A stretch of DNA of 64,000 nt, taken from the NCBI RefSeq assembly GCF_003667345.1, contig NZ_RCWF01000001.1, positions 1 to 64,000 of the forward strand, read 5' to 3'. The notes beneath the pieces were generated by a model. It saw only the letters and a list, made by a program, of their open reading frames with translations, did no database searches and had not been told where the DNA came from. Source of the stretch: Poseidonibacter antarcticus (GTDB lineage Bacteria > Campylobacterota > Campylobacteria > Campylobacterales > Arcobacteraceae). Below, piece by piece: positions 34,702 to 44,115 of the stretch; position 1 is the first letter of the stretch; every line of letters starts with the position of its first letter. The position numbers and the translations under genes are program-made.

Positions 34702-36747
34702 TTATGAAGCTTTTTTTGCCTTATTTATATTTCTTTCAATGTTAATTTGAGCATTAATAATACCAACTACATCTAAAATTAATCCGATACTACCATCACC
34801 TCTTACTGTTGCAGCACCAATACCTTGAACAGATCTAAAGTTTTTATCTAATGGTTTTACCACAACTTGATGTTGATTTAAAAATTCATCAATTGATAAT
34901 GCAACTTTTGTATTACCTGATTTCACGACAATAAGCATTCCATCTTCTAAATTTTCAAAACTTTTCTTTAATCCAAATAGTTGATGTATGCGTACTACAG
35001 GAATGAATTCTTCTCTTAACATTAATAAATCTTGTGTCCCATCACCAATTTTTTTAATCATATCTGAAGTTGGTTGCAATGATTCAACAATCGAAGATAA
35101 AGGCAAAATATATTTTTGATCACTAACGGCGATATCTAAACCATCAAGTATTGCTAATGTTAAAGGTAACATTATTGTAAGAGTAGTCCCCTTACCTAAG
35201 GTTGTATCTAACTTAAGATCACCACCTAGTTTTTGAATATTAGTTTTAACAACATCCATACCAACACCCCTTCCTGAAATTTCTGAAATCTCATCTGCAG
35301 TTGATACTCCAGCACCAAATACAAGCATTGCTTTTTCATTATCACTCATATTATTATATTGATTTTCATCAATTTGTCCTTGATCTAAAGCCTTTAATGC
35401 AACTTTTTCTACATTAATTCCTCGTCCATCATCTTCTATTGTAATAATCATTTGACCATTTGCCTGTTCTGCTGAAATGATAATAGAGCCAATATTAGTT
35501 TTATCTGTTAATGCCCTTTCTTCTTGTGTTTCTAAACCATGATCAAGTGAATTTCTAATAATATGCATTAATGGATCTGTTAAACCTTCAATCATTGCTT
35601 TATCAATTTCAACATTATCTCCAAAATGTTTAAATTCTACTTTCTTACCAAGTTTTTTTGAAATATCTCTTACAACTTTTGGAAATTTTGAATAGATTGA
35701 TTCCATAGGAACCATACGTATACTCATAATAGAATCTTGCATATCTCGAATATGTCTTTCCAATAATTCTAATCTTTCAAGTACAGAATTTCTTGTTTTT
35801 GTATCTTCTATAGTTGATGAAAATTGTGTAAGCATTGCATTAGTAATAACTAAATCTCCTACATTATTCATAAGTAAATCAATTTTATCAAGATTTACTC
35901 TAATATTATTATTTGTTGATGCTTTTTTTGTAATTTTTTCTTTTATTTCTCTAGAAACTTTACTTGTTGGTTTTTGAACACTTTCTTCATCTAAAGGAGT
36001 AGTCATATTATTTGTAGTACTAGGAATTAAAGTATCTTTCTTTTCTTCAATTTCATTAGTTTCCATAACTGCATCAGGTGTTAAAGATGGAACATCATCA
36101 AAGAAACCAAAATTCTCTTTATCTTTATTATCCAAAGAAGTTTCAACATAATTATTAGCTACTTCTTCTAATTCTTCATCAAAGAAACCAAAATTTTCTT
36201 GATTTTCATCTATATCATCTGCAAATAATCCATATGAGTTATTATTTTTTTGATTATTTAATTCTTCATCAAAGAAACCAAAATTATCATTATCATCAAC
36301 AACTAATGTTTTAACTACAATAGGTTCTTCTTTTTTAACAACAGTAGTAACATTTGTATATGAACGAACTTCTTTTAATGAAGCACTAGTCATTTCAGTA
36401 AAAGTTTCTCTATCTAGGTTTTCTGCAACTTCTAAATCTAAAATCTCTTTCATTACATCTAATGCATCAATTAAAGTTCCTGCCATTTCTGGGATAAATA
36501 CAATTTTATGATTTCTTAATTTATCCATCATATTTTCAACATCATGAGTAAATTCTGCAAAAAGTTTTAATTCTACAGATGCACCACTACCTTTTAATGT
36601 ATGTACATCTCTAAATAATTGTCCCATTTCATCATCAGTTAATGAGCCATTATTTTCTGCTTCTAAAAGTACATTATCAGCTGATTCAAAAAGTTCTTCA
36701 GCTTCTTCTAAAAACATTTCTCTATATTTGGAAATATCAAATGACAT
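34702..36747 (-). CDS. cheA: Chemotaxis histidine kinase CheA with FGFFDEEL-type linker repeats
   Basis: Autophosphorylates and passes phosphate to CheY/CheB. The Hpt domain (1-105) has His49 in DVHTLKGSG. P3 dimerisation is about 275-345, and the ATPase domain shows NSLDHG, DDGRGIN and GRGVGMDVV; the CheW-like domain is at the C terminus. No receiver domain is fused, although many Campylobacterota CheA have one. Between Hpt and P3, where P2 is expected, lie four copies of a short motif (NFGFFDEEL at 155 and 185, SYGLFADDI at 171, NFGFFDDVP at 212) in an acidic linker. It is 681 aa. Confidence 0.96.
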   Translation of the reverse strand: MSFDISKYREMFLEEAEELFESADNVLLEAENNGSLTDDEMGQLFRDVHTLKGSGASVELKLFAEFTHDVENMMDKLRNHKIVFIPEMAGTLIDALDVMKEILDLEVAENLDRETFTEMTSASLKEVRSYTNVTTVVKKEEPIVVKTLVVDDNDNFGFFDEELNNQKNNNSYGLFADDIDENQENFGFFDEELEEVANNYVETSLDNKDKENFGFFDDVPSLTPDAVMETNEIEEKKDTLIPSTTNNMTTPLDEESVQKPTSKVSREIKEKITKKASTNNNIRVNLDKIDLLMNNVGDLVITNAMLTQFSSTIEDTKTRNSVLERLELLERHIRDMQDSIMSIRMVPMESIYSKFPKVVRDISKKLGKKVEFKHFGDNVEIDKAMIEGLTDPLMHIIRNSLDHGLETQEERALTDKTNIGSIIISAEQANGQMIITIEDDGRGINVEKVALKALDQGQIDENQYNNMSDNEKAMLVFGAGVSTADEISEISGRGVGMDVVKTNIQKLGGDLKLDTTLGKGTTLTIMLPLTLAILDGLDIAVSDQKYILPLSSIVESLQPTSDMIKKIGDGTQDLLMLREEFIPVVRIHQLFGLKKSFENLEDGMLIVVKSGNTKVALSIDEFLNQHQVVVKPLDKNFRSVQGIGAATVRGDGSIGLILDVVGIINAQINIERNINKAKKAS
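36088..36285 (-). repeat. In-frame repeats in cheA coding an FGFFDEEL motif
   Basis: Three near-identical DNA copies of ATCAAAGAAACCAAAATT and one diverged copy encode four 9-residue motifs in CheA (residues 155-220). They are spaced 14-27 residues apart in an otherwise acidic, low-complexity linker. Confidence 0.75.
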
Positions 36748-36762
36748 ATTTAAATCCTTTAA

Positions 36763-37131
36763 TTATCTGCTTAATACAATGTTTACGGCTTTTAATAATT
36801 GATCAGGAACAAAAGGTTTAACAATCCAACCAGTAGCCCCTGCTGCTTTACCTTTGGTTTTCATTTCATCACTTCTCTCAGTTGTTAGTACTAGAATAGG
36901 TTTTTTTGAATATTTTGGAATTTTTCTTAGTTCGCCAATAAGTGTTAGACCATCCATATTTGGCATATTTACGTCAGTTATTATTAAATCAAAATCAGTG
37001 CTGTTAGCTTTTGCTAAACCATCTACACCATCAATAGCTTCAGTTACTTCAGTGTAACCTCCTTCAGTTAATGCGTAGTTTAACATATCTCTTAACATTG
37101 TAGAATCATCTACGATTAAAAGCTTGGCCAT
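36763..37131 (-). CDS. cheY: CheY-type single-domain response regulator
   Basis: A 122-aa receiver: acid pocket in LIVDDSTMLRDML, phosphorylation Asp in DLIITDVNMPNMDG, Thr in VLTTERSDEMK and Lys in WIVKPFVPDQL. As first gene of the che operon and directly before cheA it is probably the CheA partner; binding to the flagellar switch is expected but cannot be seen. AAGGGG lies upstream of the ATG. The sequence has the TGWIVKPF end of motility CheY proteins. Confidence 0.92.
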   Translation of the reverse strand: MAKLLIVDDSTMLRDMLNYALTEGGYTEVTEAIDGVDGLAKANSTDFDLIITDVNMPNMDGLTLIGELRKIPKYSKKPILVLTTERSDEMKTKGKAAGATGWIVKPFVPDQLLKAVNIVLSR

Positions 37132-37208
37132 ATTAGTACCCCTTACGTTGTATATTAGAAAATTATTTATCTATACTAACGTAAGAAATATTAAATCAGG
37201 GTTAATTA

Positions 37209-39389
37209 TTAAATTGAATTAGAAGCTAATTCTATTCTATCTTTTGTTACTTTTAAAACTCTTATTTTTATCTCATCTCCAACACTTAAAACATCAGAAA
37301 CATTTTTAACTCTTTCTTTAGATATTTTTGAAATATGAAGTAATCCTTCTCCACCTTGAGGTAAAGAAATAAATGCACCAAAGTCAACAATTCTTTCAAC
37401 TTTTCCACTTAAAACATCATCTACTTGATATATTTTTTCAAAATTTAAATCTTTTGATGGAGATTTTCTAGATACTGCATTATTAGAAATAGTTTTAATA
37501 TGTTCACAAGCATCTAATACATTTTGTTTATTATTTCCACTTACTTTTACATTTCCACTATCTCTATCTAAGTCAATTCCTACAGAGAATTTTTCAATAA
37601 TTTCTTTAATTGTTGAACCAGCTTTTCCAATTACAACCATTATTTTACTAGGATCTATTGCAAATTGCTCAATTAAAGGTAATGCATCACTTGGAATTAT
37701 TTCTTCTGCTGCTGTTTCCATAAGACCTAAAATATGTTCTCGCCCTTCTTTAGCTTGTAATAATGCTTCTTCTAAAACATTTAATTCAATTCCACCAAGT
37801 TTAATATCCATTTGTAAAGCAGTAATACCTTTATTTGTACCAGCAACTTTAAAATCCATATCACCATCGTGATCTTCAAGACCCATAATATCAGTTAATA
37901 CAGAATATTTTCCATCTTCAACTACCATTCCCATTGCAACACCTGCAACTAAATCTGAAATTGGAACACCTGCTGCTTTAAGTGCTAAAGAACCACCACA
38001 AACAGTCGCCATTGAAGAAGAACCATTAGATTCTAGAATTTCTGATACTAATCTTACTGTTTCAGTATAATCATCATCAATTGTTGGTTCAAGTGCTTTT
38101 TTACCTAAGTTACCATGACCTAATTCACGACGACCTACTCCAAACATTGGTTTTGCTTCACCTACAGAGAAACCTGGGAAGTTATAGTGAAGAATGAAAT
38201 TTTCAATTGAAGTTGATTTTTCAGTAAGTTTTTCATACATTTGACCATCTTTTGCACCAGCTAATGTTCCAACAACTAAAGCTTGTGTTTCACCACGTGT
38301 GAATAAACAAGAAGAATGTGCAGATGGTAAAATATTAGTCTCTATTGAAATTGGTCTAACATCTTTTAGCCCTCTTCCATCAGCTCTTACTTTTTCATTT
38401 ACAATCATTCCTCTTACAATTTCTCTTTTTACAACAGATACTGCTTCGTATACTACAGAAAATTCAATTTCATTTTCTGTACAATGATCATCAATTGCAA
38501 TCATTTTTGCAAGATCTTTAAGTTCAGTTGCTCTTTCACTTTTTGCTAACTTTTTAATAGCTTCTGTAATATTTGACGAATAAGTATTTCTAACATAAAC
38601 AATTACTTCTTCAGGAATTTTAAATTCAACTAATTCAATATCTTTCATTTCTTTACAAGCTTCTTCAAATCCAGCTTCATAAGCAGTATTTGCTTCATGT
38701 AATGATTTTTGAGCAAAAGCAATAGCTTCAACTAAATCAGCTTCATTCATTTCATTTGAATTATGAACTTTTGTAAATGCTTCAATATCAACTTCAACCA
38801 TATCAGATGAAGAAATAGATTTCATTTCAATCATTAATAATTCATCTTTAGAACCAGCTATGTATAAATCAAGTGTAGAATTTTCAAGCTCACTCATTTT
38901 TGGATTAGCAATATATTCACCTTCAATTTTAGCAACTCTTACACCACAAACTGATTTTTTAATTGGTAGATTTGAAGTATATAAAGCAGCATTTGCAGCA
39001 TTTAAAGCTAAAGCTTGTAAATCAACATCTTTATCTGCACTTAAAACCATAACTGTAATTGTTGTTGGGTACACATAACCTTTTGGAAATAATGGTCTTA
39101 AACTTCTATCGATTACTCTTGAAGTTAATGTTTCAAATTCACTTGGCTTTGCTTCTCTTTTTATAAAACCACCTGGTAACTTAGCTGCTGCATAAGTCTT
39201 TTCAATATATTGAACTGTTAAAGGAGTAAAATCTTCACTTACAGGATTATCAAACTCACTAACCACTGTAGCTAAAACCACTGCATTTCCTAATTTTGCT
39301 AATACTGACCCATTAGCTTGTTTGGCAACTTTACCAAACTCAAAAATTTCTTGTTTCTTATTTAATTCAAACTCACAAACTGTTGACAT
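37209..39389 (-). CDS. pnp: Polyribonucleotide nucleotidyltransferase (PNPase)
   Basis: 3'-5' phosphorolytic RNA decay. It has two RNase PH-type domains (first about 1-140; second with GRGLKDVRPI, HSSCLFTRGETQALV, and GVGRRELGHGNL). Between and after them are the helical insert and the catalytic IMGLEDHDGDMDFKVAGT. The C-terminal KH (about 565-620, IGKAGSTIKEII) and S1 domains (about 630-700, VDFGAFISLPQGGEGLLHISKI) are both present. It is 726 aa, full length. It begins a five-gene minus-strand unit's last part, 6 bp after the phosphoribosyltransferase gene. Confidence 0.98.
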   Translation of the reverse strand: MSTVCEFELNKKQEIFEFGKVAKQANGSVLAKLGNAVVLATVVSEFDNPVSEDFTPLTVQYIEKTYAAAKLPGGFIKREAKPSEFETLTSRVIDRSLRPLFPKGYVYPTTITVMVLSADKDVDLQALALNAANAALYTSNLPIKKSVCGVRVAKIEGEYIANPKMSELENSTLDLYIAGSKDELLMIEMKSISSSDMVEVDIEAFTKVHNSNEMNEADLVEAIAFAQKSLHEANTAYEAGFEEACKEMKDIELVEFKIPEEVIVYVRNTYSSNITEAIKKLAKSERATELKDLAKMIAIDDHCTENEIEFSVVYEAVSVVKREIVRGMIVNEKVRADGRGLKDVRPISIETNILPSAHSSCLFTRGETQALVVGTLAGAKDGQMYEKLTEKSTSIENFILHYNFPGFSVGEAKPMFGVGRRELGHGNLGKKALEPTIDDDYTETVRLVSEILESNGSSSMATVCGGSLALKAAGVPISDLVAGVAMGMVVEDGKYSVLTDIMGLEDHDGDMDFKVAGTNKGITALQMDIKLGGIELNVLEEALLQAKEGREHILGLMETAAEEIIPSDALPLIEQFAIDPSKIMVVIGKAGSTIKEIIEKFSVGIDLDRDSGNVKVSGNNKQNVLDACEHIKTISNNAVSRKSPSKDLNFEKIYQVDDVLSGKVERIVDFGAFISLPQGGEGLLHISKISKERVKNVSDVLSVGDEIKIRVLKVTKDRIELASNSI

Positions 39390-39395
39390 TTTATT

Positions 39396-40046
39396 TTAAT
39401 CCTTTTTTATTGTTTCTATATCTTCAAATTTTAATTCATTTAATGTATCATAATAAAAATTAATAGATATAAAGTGATCTAATTTTTCTACATAATACAA
39501 GTCATCTGCAATTGATTCAATCGTTTGAATACTTGCACTTGGTATTACAGGTGTTGCAACTGATATTGATTTTGCACCAAGTTTAATTGCACTTTTAATA
39601 CATGCCATCATTGTTAAACCAGTATTTAATCCTTCATCTATAAGTAATATGTTTTTTTCATTTAAATTTGTTAATTTCCTATCATCTCTAAACTTATTTA
39701 CTTCATATGATAATTCATTATCATATAAAAATTTTGATTGTCCATAAATTAAATCTAAACTTATATCAAATACTTTTACAAGTTCTTCATGAATCAAAAC
39801 TTCTTCAACTTCAGTAACAATAGCAATTTCACATTCGTGATTATTAGGAGCATAAATCTTTTTAGAAAACATCATATCTAATTGGGCATTTAACTCTTTA
39901 GCAATAATCTTAGCAATTGGATATCCTCCATAAGATGTAGATAAAACTGTCCAATCCTCTAATTTCATTTTATCAATTGGTAAAATATCAAGTAGTCTAT
40001 ATGCTGCAACTTCTCTATTTTTAAAAAATATAGGGTCAGTTGTCAT
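39396..40046 (-). CDS. Phosphoribosyltransferase-family protein
   Basis: A 216-aa protein with the PRPP-binding loop signature in NILLIDEGLNTGLTMMACIKSA, preceded by the flexible-loop region and an N-terminal SYGGYPIAKIIAKEL element (pyrophosphate-binding loop). It matches the general type I PRTase or ComF-like fold, but the substrate base is not evident. It abuts lptD (1 bp gap) and pnp (6 bp gap). From memory, a gene of this kind lies between pnp and ostA in Helicobacter too (HP1214). Confidence 0.8.
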   Translation of the reverse strand: MTTDPIFFKNREVAAYRLLDILPIDKMKLEDWTVLSTSYGGYPIAKIIAKELNAQLDMMFSKKIYAPNNHECEIAIVTEVEEVLIHEELVKVFDISLDLIYGQSKFLYDNELSYEVNKFRDDRKLTNLNEKNILLIDEGLNTGLTMMACIKSAIKLGAKSISVATPVIPSASIQTIESIADDLYYVEKLDHFISINFYYDTLNELKFEDIETIKKD

Positions 40047-42161
40047 CTAATCTTCCTTATACTTTTGATTAATTCCACCAAGTGGCTTAAGTTCTAAATT
40101 AAAATATACAATTTTTTGATCTATTCCATCACTTGTGCTACTACTAGTAGTAGAAGGAACTCTTTCTCTTTCATATTTAATATCTAAATTCCAACATCTA
40201 TCATTTATATTTAAACTAATTCCTTGTTTACTTCTAACTTTTTCTAGAAGGTTGTAATTTTCATAATAAGATACTTTATAATCTTTAGAAAGTTGATAAT
40301 CTGCTTGTGCACGATATGATTCTAAATCTTCATTATCAGTATATGGATTTTCTGTATCTTTTGATTTATAATAACCAACACTTAAAGACAAATCATCAAG
40401 TTTGTAAGTAGCATCAAATGAAGTTTCAATAAACTGTTTATCTTGAACATTATAAACAAGTCGATTTGATATCGAACCATTCTGATAATTTAATTTAATA
40501 TAATTCTCAGTATTTTGTAATTTTGGTTCATCTACACTATTATATAAAATTGATTGTGTTAACTTATGATTTATAATTTGATTTAAATTATTATTATCAT
40601 ATAAAGATTGATTTAAAGATATGTTTATATTTCTATTTCCTTCTGTATTAGGAAAAGATGATAATTCACTTGTACTATCAGTTGTAGTGATTCCATATAA
40701 ATCTCCATCTTCTTCTAAACTTTCAGGATGAGAATAACTTACATTAAAATTTATAGTATGGAGATAATTATCATAAGGTTTAATTAAATCTGTACCAACA
40801 GAAACTTTAAACTCATTTTGTACAAGTGTCCCATCTTCATAATTCGAAGTATTATTTGAATAATTATATTTACTAACTAGAAGTTTATTTTCAACATTAA
40901 GATATAAAAAATCATTTAAAAAATATTTATTATAATTTATAGGTAAAGAAATTTCATATTGATTTGCTGTTAAACCTTCTTCTCTTGTATAGTTTCTATA
41001 TTTAGTATCAATTGAATATATAAGTTTATCTATCCCAAATAATTCTTTGTTATATGAGTGAAATTGAATTTGAGGAAGTTCTTGTAAAGTTGAATCATTA
41101 GAATCTTTGGAAGTATCAATATAGTATCTACCATATACTCCACCATAATATTCTGGAGTATTATAAAAATAGTTTATTTTAGATTCAACTTTTTGATCAG
41201 TAGAAACAGTATTTTCTTCATCTTCTAATGTTTCATATTCAACATCATTTAACCAATTGATTGATGCATATAAACCATCTTGATGATTCTTACTCGAGAA
41301 AAGTTTTGTTCTTTGATAATCAACACTCCAACCATAATGTTTTTGATTATCCAAATCATTCTCTATTTGATAAGATCCTTTTTCTTTAAAAAATCCTGCA
41401 TTTAATTTAAGTAAAGAGTATGGAGAATCTGCATATCTAAAATAAGAATAAGCACCATAACCTCTTTGTGTTCTAATTTGCGGAATTATTTCTAAATCAT
41501 AATTTGCCTTTGGAGCAATAAATAAAGATTGAGAATAATATAATCCTTCATTACCTGAATACCCAATAGTAGGAGGTAATAAACCTGTTCTTCTAGTTGT
41601 ATCTGTAGGAAAACCTAAATAAGGACTATAAAATACTGGAACATCTTTAAAATATAATCTTGGATTATATGCATGTACCCATTTATTCTCTGTATCGTAA
41701 GTTGCAGAAGATACTTTAATACTCCATGCAGGATCAACACAATCACATGACGAAATTATTGAACTATCTAATGCAATATTAGTATTTTCTTTTGTAGATT
41801 TTTTTGAATTAACCCATAGATTACTTTCTTTATCAAAAAGAAGCACAGGTGTTTGAGAATATGAATCCTTTTTCAAATTAATTAAAGCATAATCACTTTG
41901 TGTTTGAATATTATTATCTTTTAGAATTAATACATTATCAAATAATTCAAAAGTTTCCTCAAGTTTATTATAAATAATTTTTGATGCACTAAGATAGTAT
42001 GTTGGAGAAAAAACAATAACATTCCCTGTTGCTGTAACAATATTGTTTTCAGTGTTTATATTCTCAGATATTAGTTGAAATTTTTCATTTTTTAATTCAG
42101 CTGCATTTACCGTGGCTATGGAAGAAATTAATAATAAAGAAGCTACATTATTTTTAAGCAT
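40047..42161 (-). CDS. lptD: LPS-assembly protein LptD
   Basis: Outer-membrane barrel that inserts lipopolysaccharide. A signal peptide (MLKNNVASLLLISSIATVNA) precedes an OstA/LptA-like jellyroll domain (about 25-150, with TATGNVIVFSPTYYLSASKIIYN). A cysteine pair is in SSCDCVDPAW. The barrel domain begins around GLLPPTIGYSGNEGLYYSQ. The C-terminal part has alternating Tyr/aromatic strands and a late cysteine (DRCWNLDIKYER), suggesting the disulfide link of LptD. The 704-aa length fits. Its start overlaps the RDD gene by 8 nt. Confidence 0.93.
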   Translation of the reverse strand: MLKNNVASLLLISSIATVNAAELKNEKFQLISENINTENNIVTATGNVIVFSPTYYLSASKIIYNKLEETFELFDNVLILKDNNIQTQSDYALINLKKDSYSQTPVLLFDKESNLWVNSKKSTKENTNIALDSSIISSCDCVDPAWSIKVSSATYDTENKWVHAYNPRLYFKDVPVFYSPYLGFPTDTTRRTGLLPPTIGYSGNEGLYYSQSLFIAPKANYDLEIIPQIRTQRGYGAYSYFRYADSPYSLLKLNAGFFKEKGSYQIENDLDNQKHYGWSVDYQRTKLFSSKNHQDGLYASINWLNDVEYETLEDEENTVSTDQKVESKINYFYNTPEYYGGVYGRYYIDTSKDSNDSTLQELPQIQFHSYNKELFGIDKLIYSIDTKYRNYTREEGLTANQYEISLPINYNKYFLNDFLYLNVENKLLVSKYNYSNNTSNYEDGTLVQNEFKVSVGTDLIKPYDNYLHTINFNVSYSHPESLEEDGDLYGITTTDSTSELSSFPNTEGNRNINISLNQSLYDNNNLNQIINHKLTQSILYNSVDEPKLQNTENYIKLNYQNGSISNRLVYNVQDKQFIETSFDATYKLDDLSLSVGYYKSKDTENPYTDNEDLESYRAQADYQLSKDYKVSYYENYNLLEKVRSKQGISLNINDRCWNLDIKYERERVPSTTSSSTSDGIDQKIVYFNLELKPLGGINQKYKED

Positions 42162-42591
42162 TTACAACCAATGTTTTACCAATTAAATCATGGAATGTTT
42201 TTTTCCCATCATTAAAAAATCCAATTAAAAAACCTATATAAAAGAACATTTCTGAAAAAATTCTTCCTATTGATCTTAAAATCGCAGAAAATAGTGATAC
42301 TTGACCCCAAGTATCCGTATCTATAACCCTAATTTTAGCTACAATTTTACCTACTGTGGCACCATAATACCAAACAAACACTGCTTGATATACTAGTTTT
42401 AAAAGTAATAAAGGCATTACTAAATCTGTTTGAATAAAATACATCATTGCATTCATATCACTACTTACAGCCATTATATTATCCCAAAAAATAATAAGAA
42501 CAATAGCTGTTACAAGTAAATCATCAATTACAAACGCAACAGCTCTTGATCTCATTGATGCTAATTGTAAATCATTTGTATCATTACTCAT
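42154..42591 (-). CDS. RDD family membrane protein
   Basis: A 145-aa protein starting near MRSRAVAFVIDD (RDD signature R..A..ID) with three or four membrane spans and the conserved WYYGATVGKIVAKIRVI, then GKTFHDLIGKT. RDD proteins are thought to act in transport of small ions or organics, but function is uncertain here. It lies between purD (4 bp gap) and lptD (8 nt overlap). The same trio occurs in Helicobacter as I recall. Confidence 0.9.
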   Translation of the reverse strand: MSNDTNDLQLASMRSRAVAFVIDDLLVTAIVLIIFWDNIMAVSSDMNAMMYFIQTDLVMPLLLLKLVYQAVFVWYYGATVGKIVAKIRVIDTDTWGQVSLFSAILRSIGRIFSEMFFYIGFLIGFFNDGKKTFHDLIGKTLVVNA

Positions 42592-42595
42592 ATAA

Positions 42596-43861
42596 CTACT
42601 TTAATGCTTGATATGCAATATCAGTTCTGATTTTTTTCCCAGCAAAATGCACTTGACCACAAAGCTCATAAGCTCTATCTCTAGCTTCTTTAATACTATT
42701 CCCAAAACCAACACAAACAAGAACTCGTCCACCATCAGCCATTAGTTTCCCATCTTCTTTAGACACTCCTGCATAAGAAATATGAGAGTTATTTAATAAA
42801 TCTAAATCTACTATATTGTCAATAATTATTTCAGCTGGAGTTGAACTTGAATATGGATAATTTTCGCTTGCCATTACAACACCAACACCAAACTCATTTT
42901 TTATTTTTATATCTAATTTATCAAGTTGCTTTGTTGCACCTTTATAAAATAATTCTGAAACTGGTGTTTCAAGTAAAGGCATTAAAATCTCACATTCAGG
43001 GTCACCAAATCTTACATTGTATTCTAAGATAATTGGTTCACCATTAACTACCATTACTCCAATAAAAAGAACACCTTCAAATGGAGCTCCTTCTTTTTTC
43101 ATACCTTCTAAAGTTGGTATGATAACTCTATCTTCTACTTTTTGATAAATTTCATCATTAACTAATGGAGTTGGAGCATATGCACCCATTCCACCAGTAT
43201 TTGGTCCTGTATCTCCATCACCTATTCTTTTGTGATCTTGTGCAGCTGGTAATACTACATAATTCTCACCATCACAAATAGCAAAAATTGAAAGTTCATA
43301 ACCATCAAGAAATTCTTCAACAACTATTGAAGTTCCTGCATCACCAAAAGAAGTTCCTGCTAGCATATCAGATGCTGCATCTTTTGCTTCTTGGATACTT
43401 TGTGCAATAATTACACCTTTTCCACCACATAATCCATCTGCTTTTACAACAATTGGTACACTCATAGTATCAATAAAATTATGAGCTTCTTTTTCATCTT
43501 TTGTTTCTATAAACGCTGCTGTTGGTATGTTATATTTTTTTAATATATTTTTCATATAAACTTTTGAACCCTCTAATTGTGCTGCTGCACGACTTGGTCC
43601 AAAAATAGTTAAGTCATTTTCTTTAAATATATCAACAACACCATCTACTAAAGGAGCTTCTGGTCCTACAATTGTCAAATCTATTAAATTGTCTTTAGCC
43701 CACAAAGCTAATTCATTATAATCTTTAATATTAATATTTGTCCCTAAATTATCAGTAGCACCATTTCCTGGCATAAAAAATAAGTTATGCTCATTTTCTT
43801 TAGAGATTGCTAATCCAATAGAGTATTCTCTACCACCACTACCAAGTATTAATATATTCAC
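42596..43861 (-). CDS. purD: Phosphoribosylamine-glycine ligase
   Basis: ATP-grasp enzyme of purine synthesis. N-terminal [18 protein letters not shown], then [15 protein letters not shown]. The ATP-grasp core shows [14 protein letters not shown] and [25 protein letters not shown]. The metal-binding [11 protein letters not shown] is also seen. The 421-aa length is normal. It starts with ATG at 43861 and is the first gene of the purD-RDD-lptD-PRTase-pnp unit, so its promoter should lie in 43862-43990, where an opposing plus-strand promoter also occurs. Confidence 0.98.
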   Translation of the reverse strand: MNILILGSGGREYSIGLAISKENEHNLFFMPGNGATDNLGTNINIKDYNELALWAKDNLIDLTIVGPEAPLVDGVVDIFKENDLTIFGPSRAAAQLEGSKVYMKNILKKYNIPTAAFIETKDEKEAHNFIDTMSVPIVVKADGLCGGKGVIIAQSIQEAKDAASDMLAGTSFGDAGTSIVVEEFLDGYELSIFAICDGENYVVLPAAQDHKRIGDGDTGPNTGGMGAYAPTPLVNDEIYQKVEDRVIIPTLEGMKKEGAPFEGVLFIGVMVVNGEPIILEYNVRFGDPECEILMPLLETPVSELFYKGATKQLDKLDIKIKNEFGVGVVMASENYPYSSSTPAEIIIDNIVDLDLLNNSHISYAGVSKEDGKLMADGGRVLVCVGFGNSIKEARDRAYELCGQVHFAGKKIRTDIAYQALK

Positions 43862-43885
43862 GATTATTCCTTGTATTATTATTAT

Positions 43886-43891
43886 TATAAT
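43886..43891 (+). promoter_or_regulatory. -10 box for the orphan small gene
   Basis: TATAAT on the plus strand, 25 bp after the purD ATG codon and 108 bp before the small gene's ATG. Transcription from here (start near 43898) would give a leader of about 95 nt. No good -35 box is visible. Confidence 0.4.
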
Positions 43892-43912
43892 TTATTAAAT
43901 TTATTTGAATAT

Positions 43913-43960
43913 CCAAGTAGCCGTTAACCATCAACTTGGCCCTAAAAAGCCAATAACTGC
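43913..43960 (+). promoter_or_regulatory. Leader RNA with two alternative folds
   Basis: Three stems can form: A, CCAAGT (43913-43918) with ACTTGG (43934-43939); B, TTGGC (43936-43940) with GCCAA (43949-43953); C, GCCGTTA (43920-43926) with TAACTGC (43954-43960, one mismatch). B and C stack end to end and exclude A. The layout looks like a regulated leader, but it matches no riboswitch family I know. Confidence 0.4.
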
Positions 43961-43993
43961 ATATAAGAGGAGTACATTAGGAGCGAGAACATA

Positions 43994-44107
43994 ATGAATC
44001 ACTGCACACCATACTTCTACAATTACACGCACAAATACAGTATCGGACCCTCAACAATGGAAATCCCGTACTACTTAGATGGCGATATTCTATCTAAAGA
44101 TGATTGA
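43994..44107 (+). CDS. Orphan 37-residue tyrosine-rich small protein
   Basis: An ATG with AGGAG 10 nt upstream opens a frame of 37 codons ending TGA. It begins MNHCTPYFYNYTHKYSIGPS and ends DGDILSKDD, with six Tyr and one Cys. All six Tyr codons are TAC, and TTC, ATC, CAC and GGC are used, whereas neighbouring genes mainly use T-ending codons. This implies a foreign origin or strong selection, as in highly expressed genes. No modifying enzyme or partner is adjacent; it is convergent with hemD and stops 8 bp before it. I recognise no family. It could also be part of a structured RNA rather than a coding gene. Confidence 0.42.
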   Translation: MNHCTPYFYNYTHKYSIGPSTMEIPYYLDGDILSKDD

Positions 44108-44115
44108 ATTTGAGT

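Noticed and set aside
43880-44107. The higher-GC gap as tmRNA, SRP RNA, 6S RNA or a known riboswitch
   Set aside because: None of the conserved sequence blocks I know for these RNAs is present, and a frame with ribosome site fits better.
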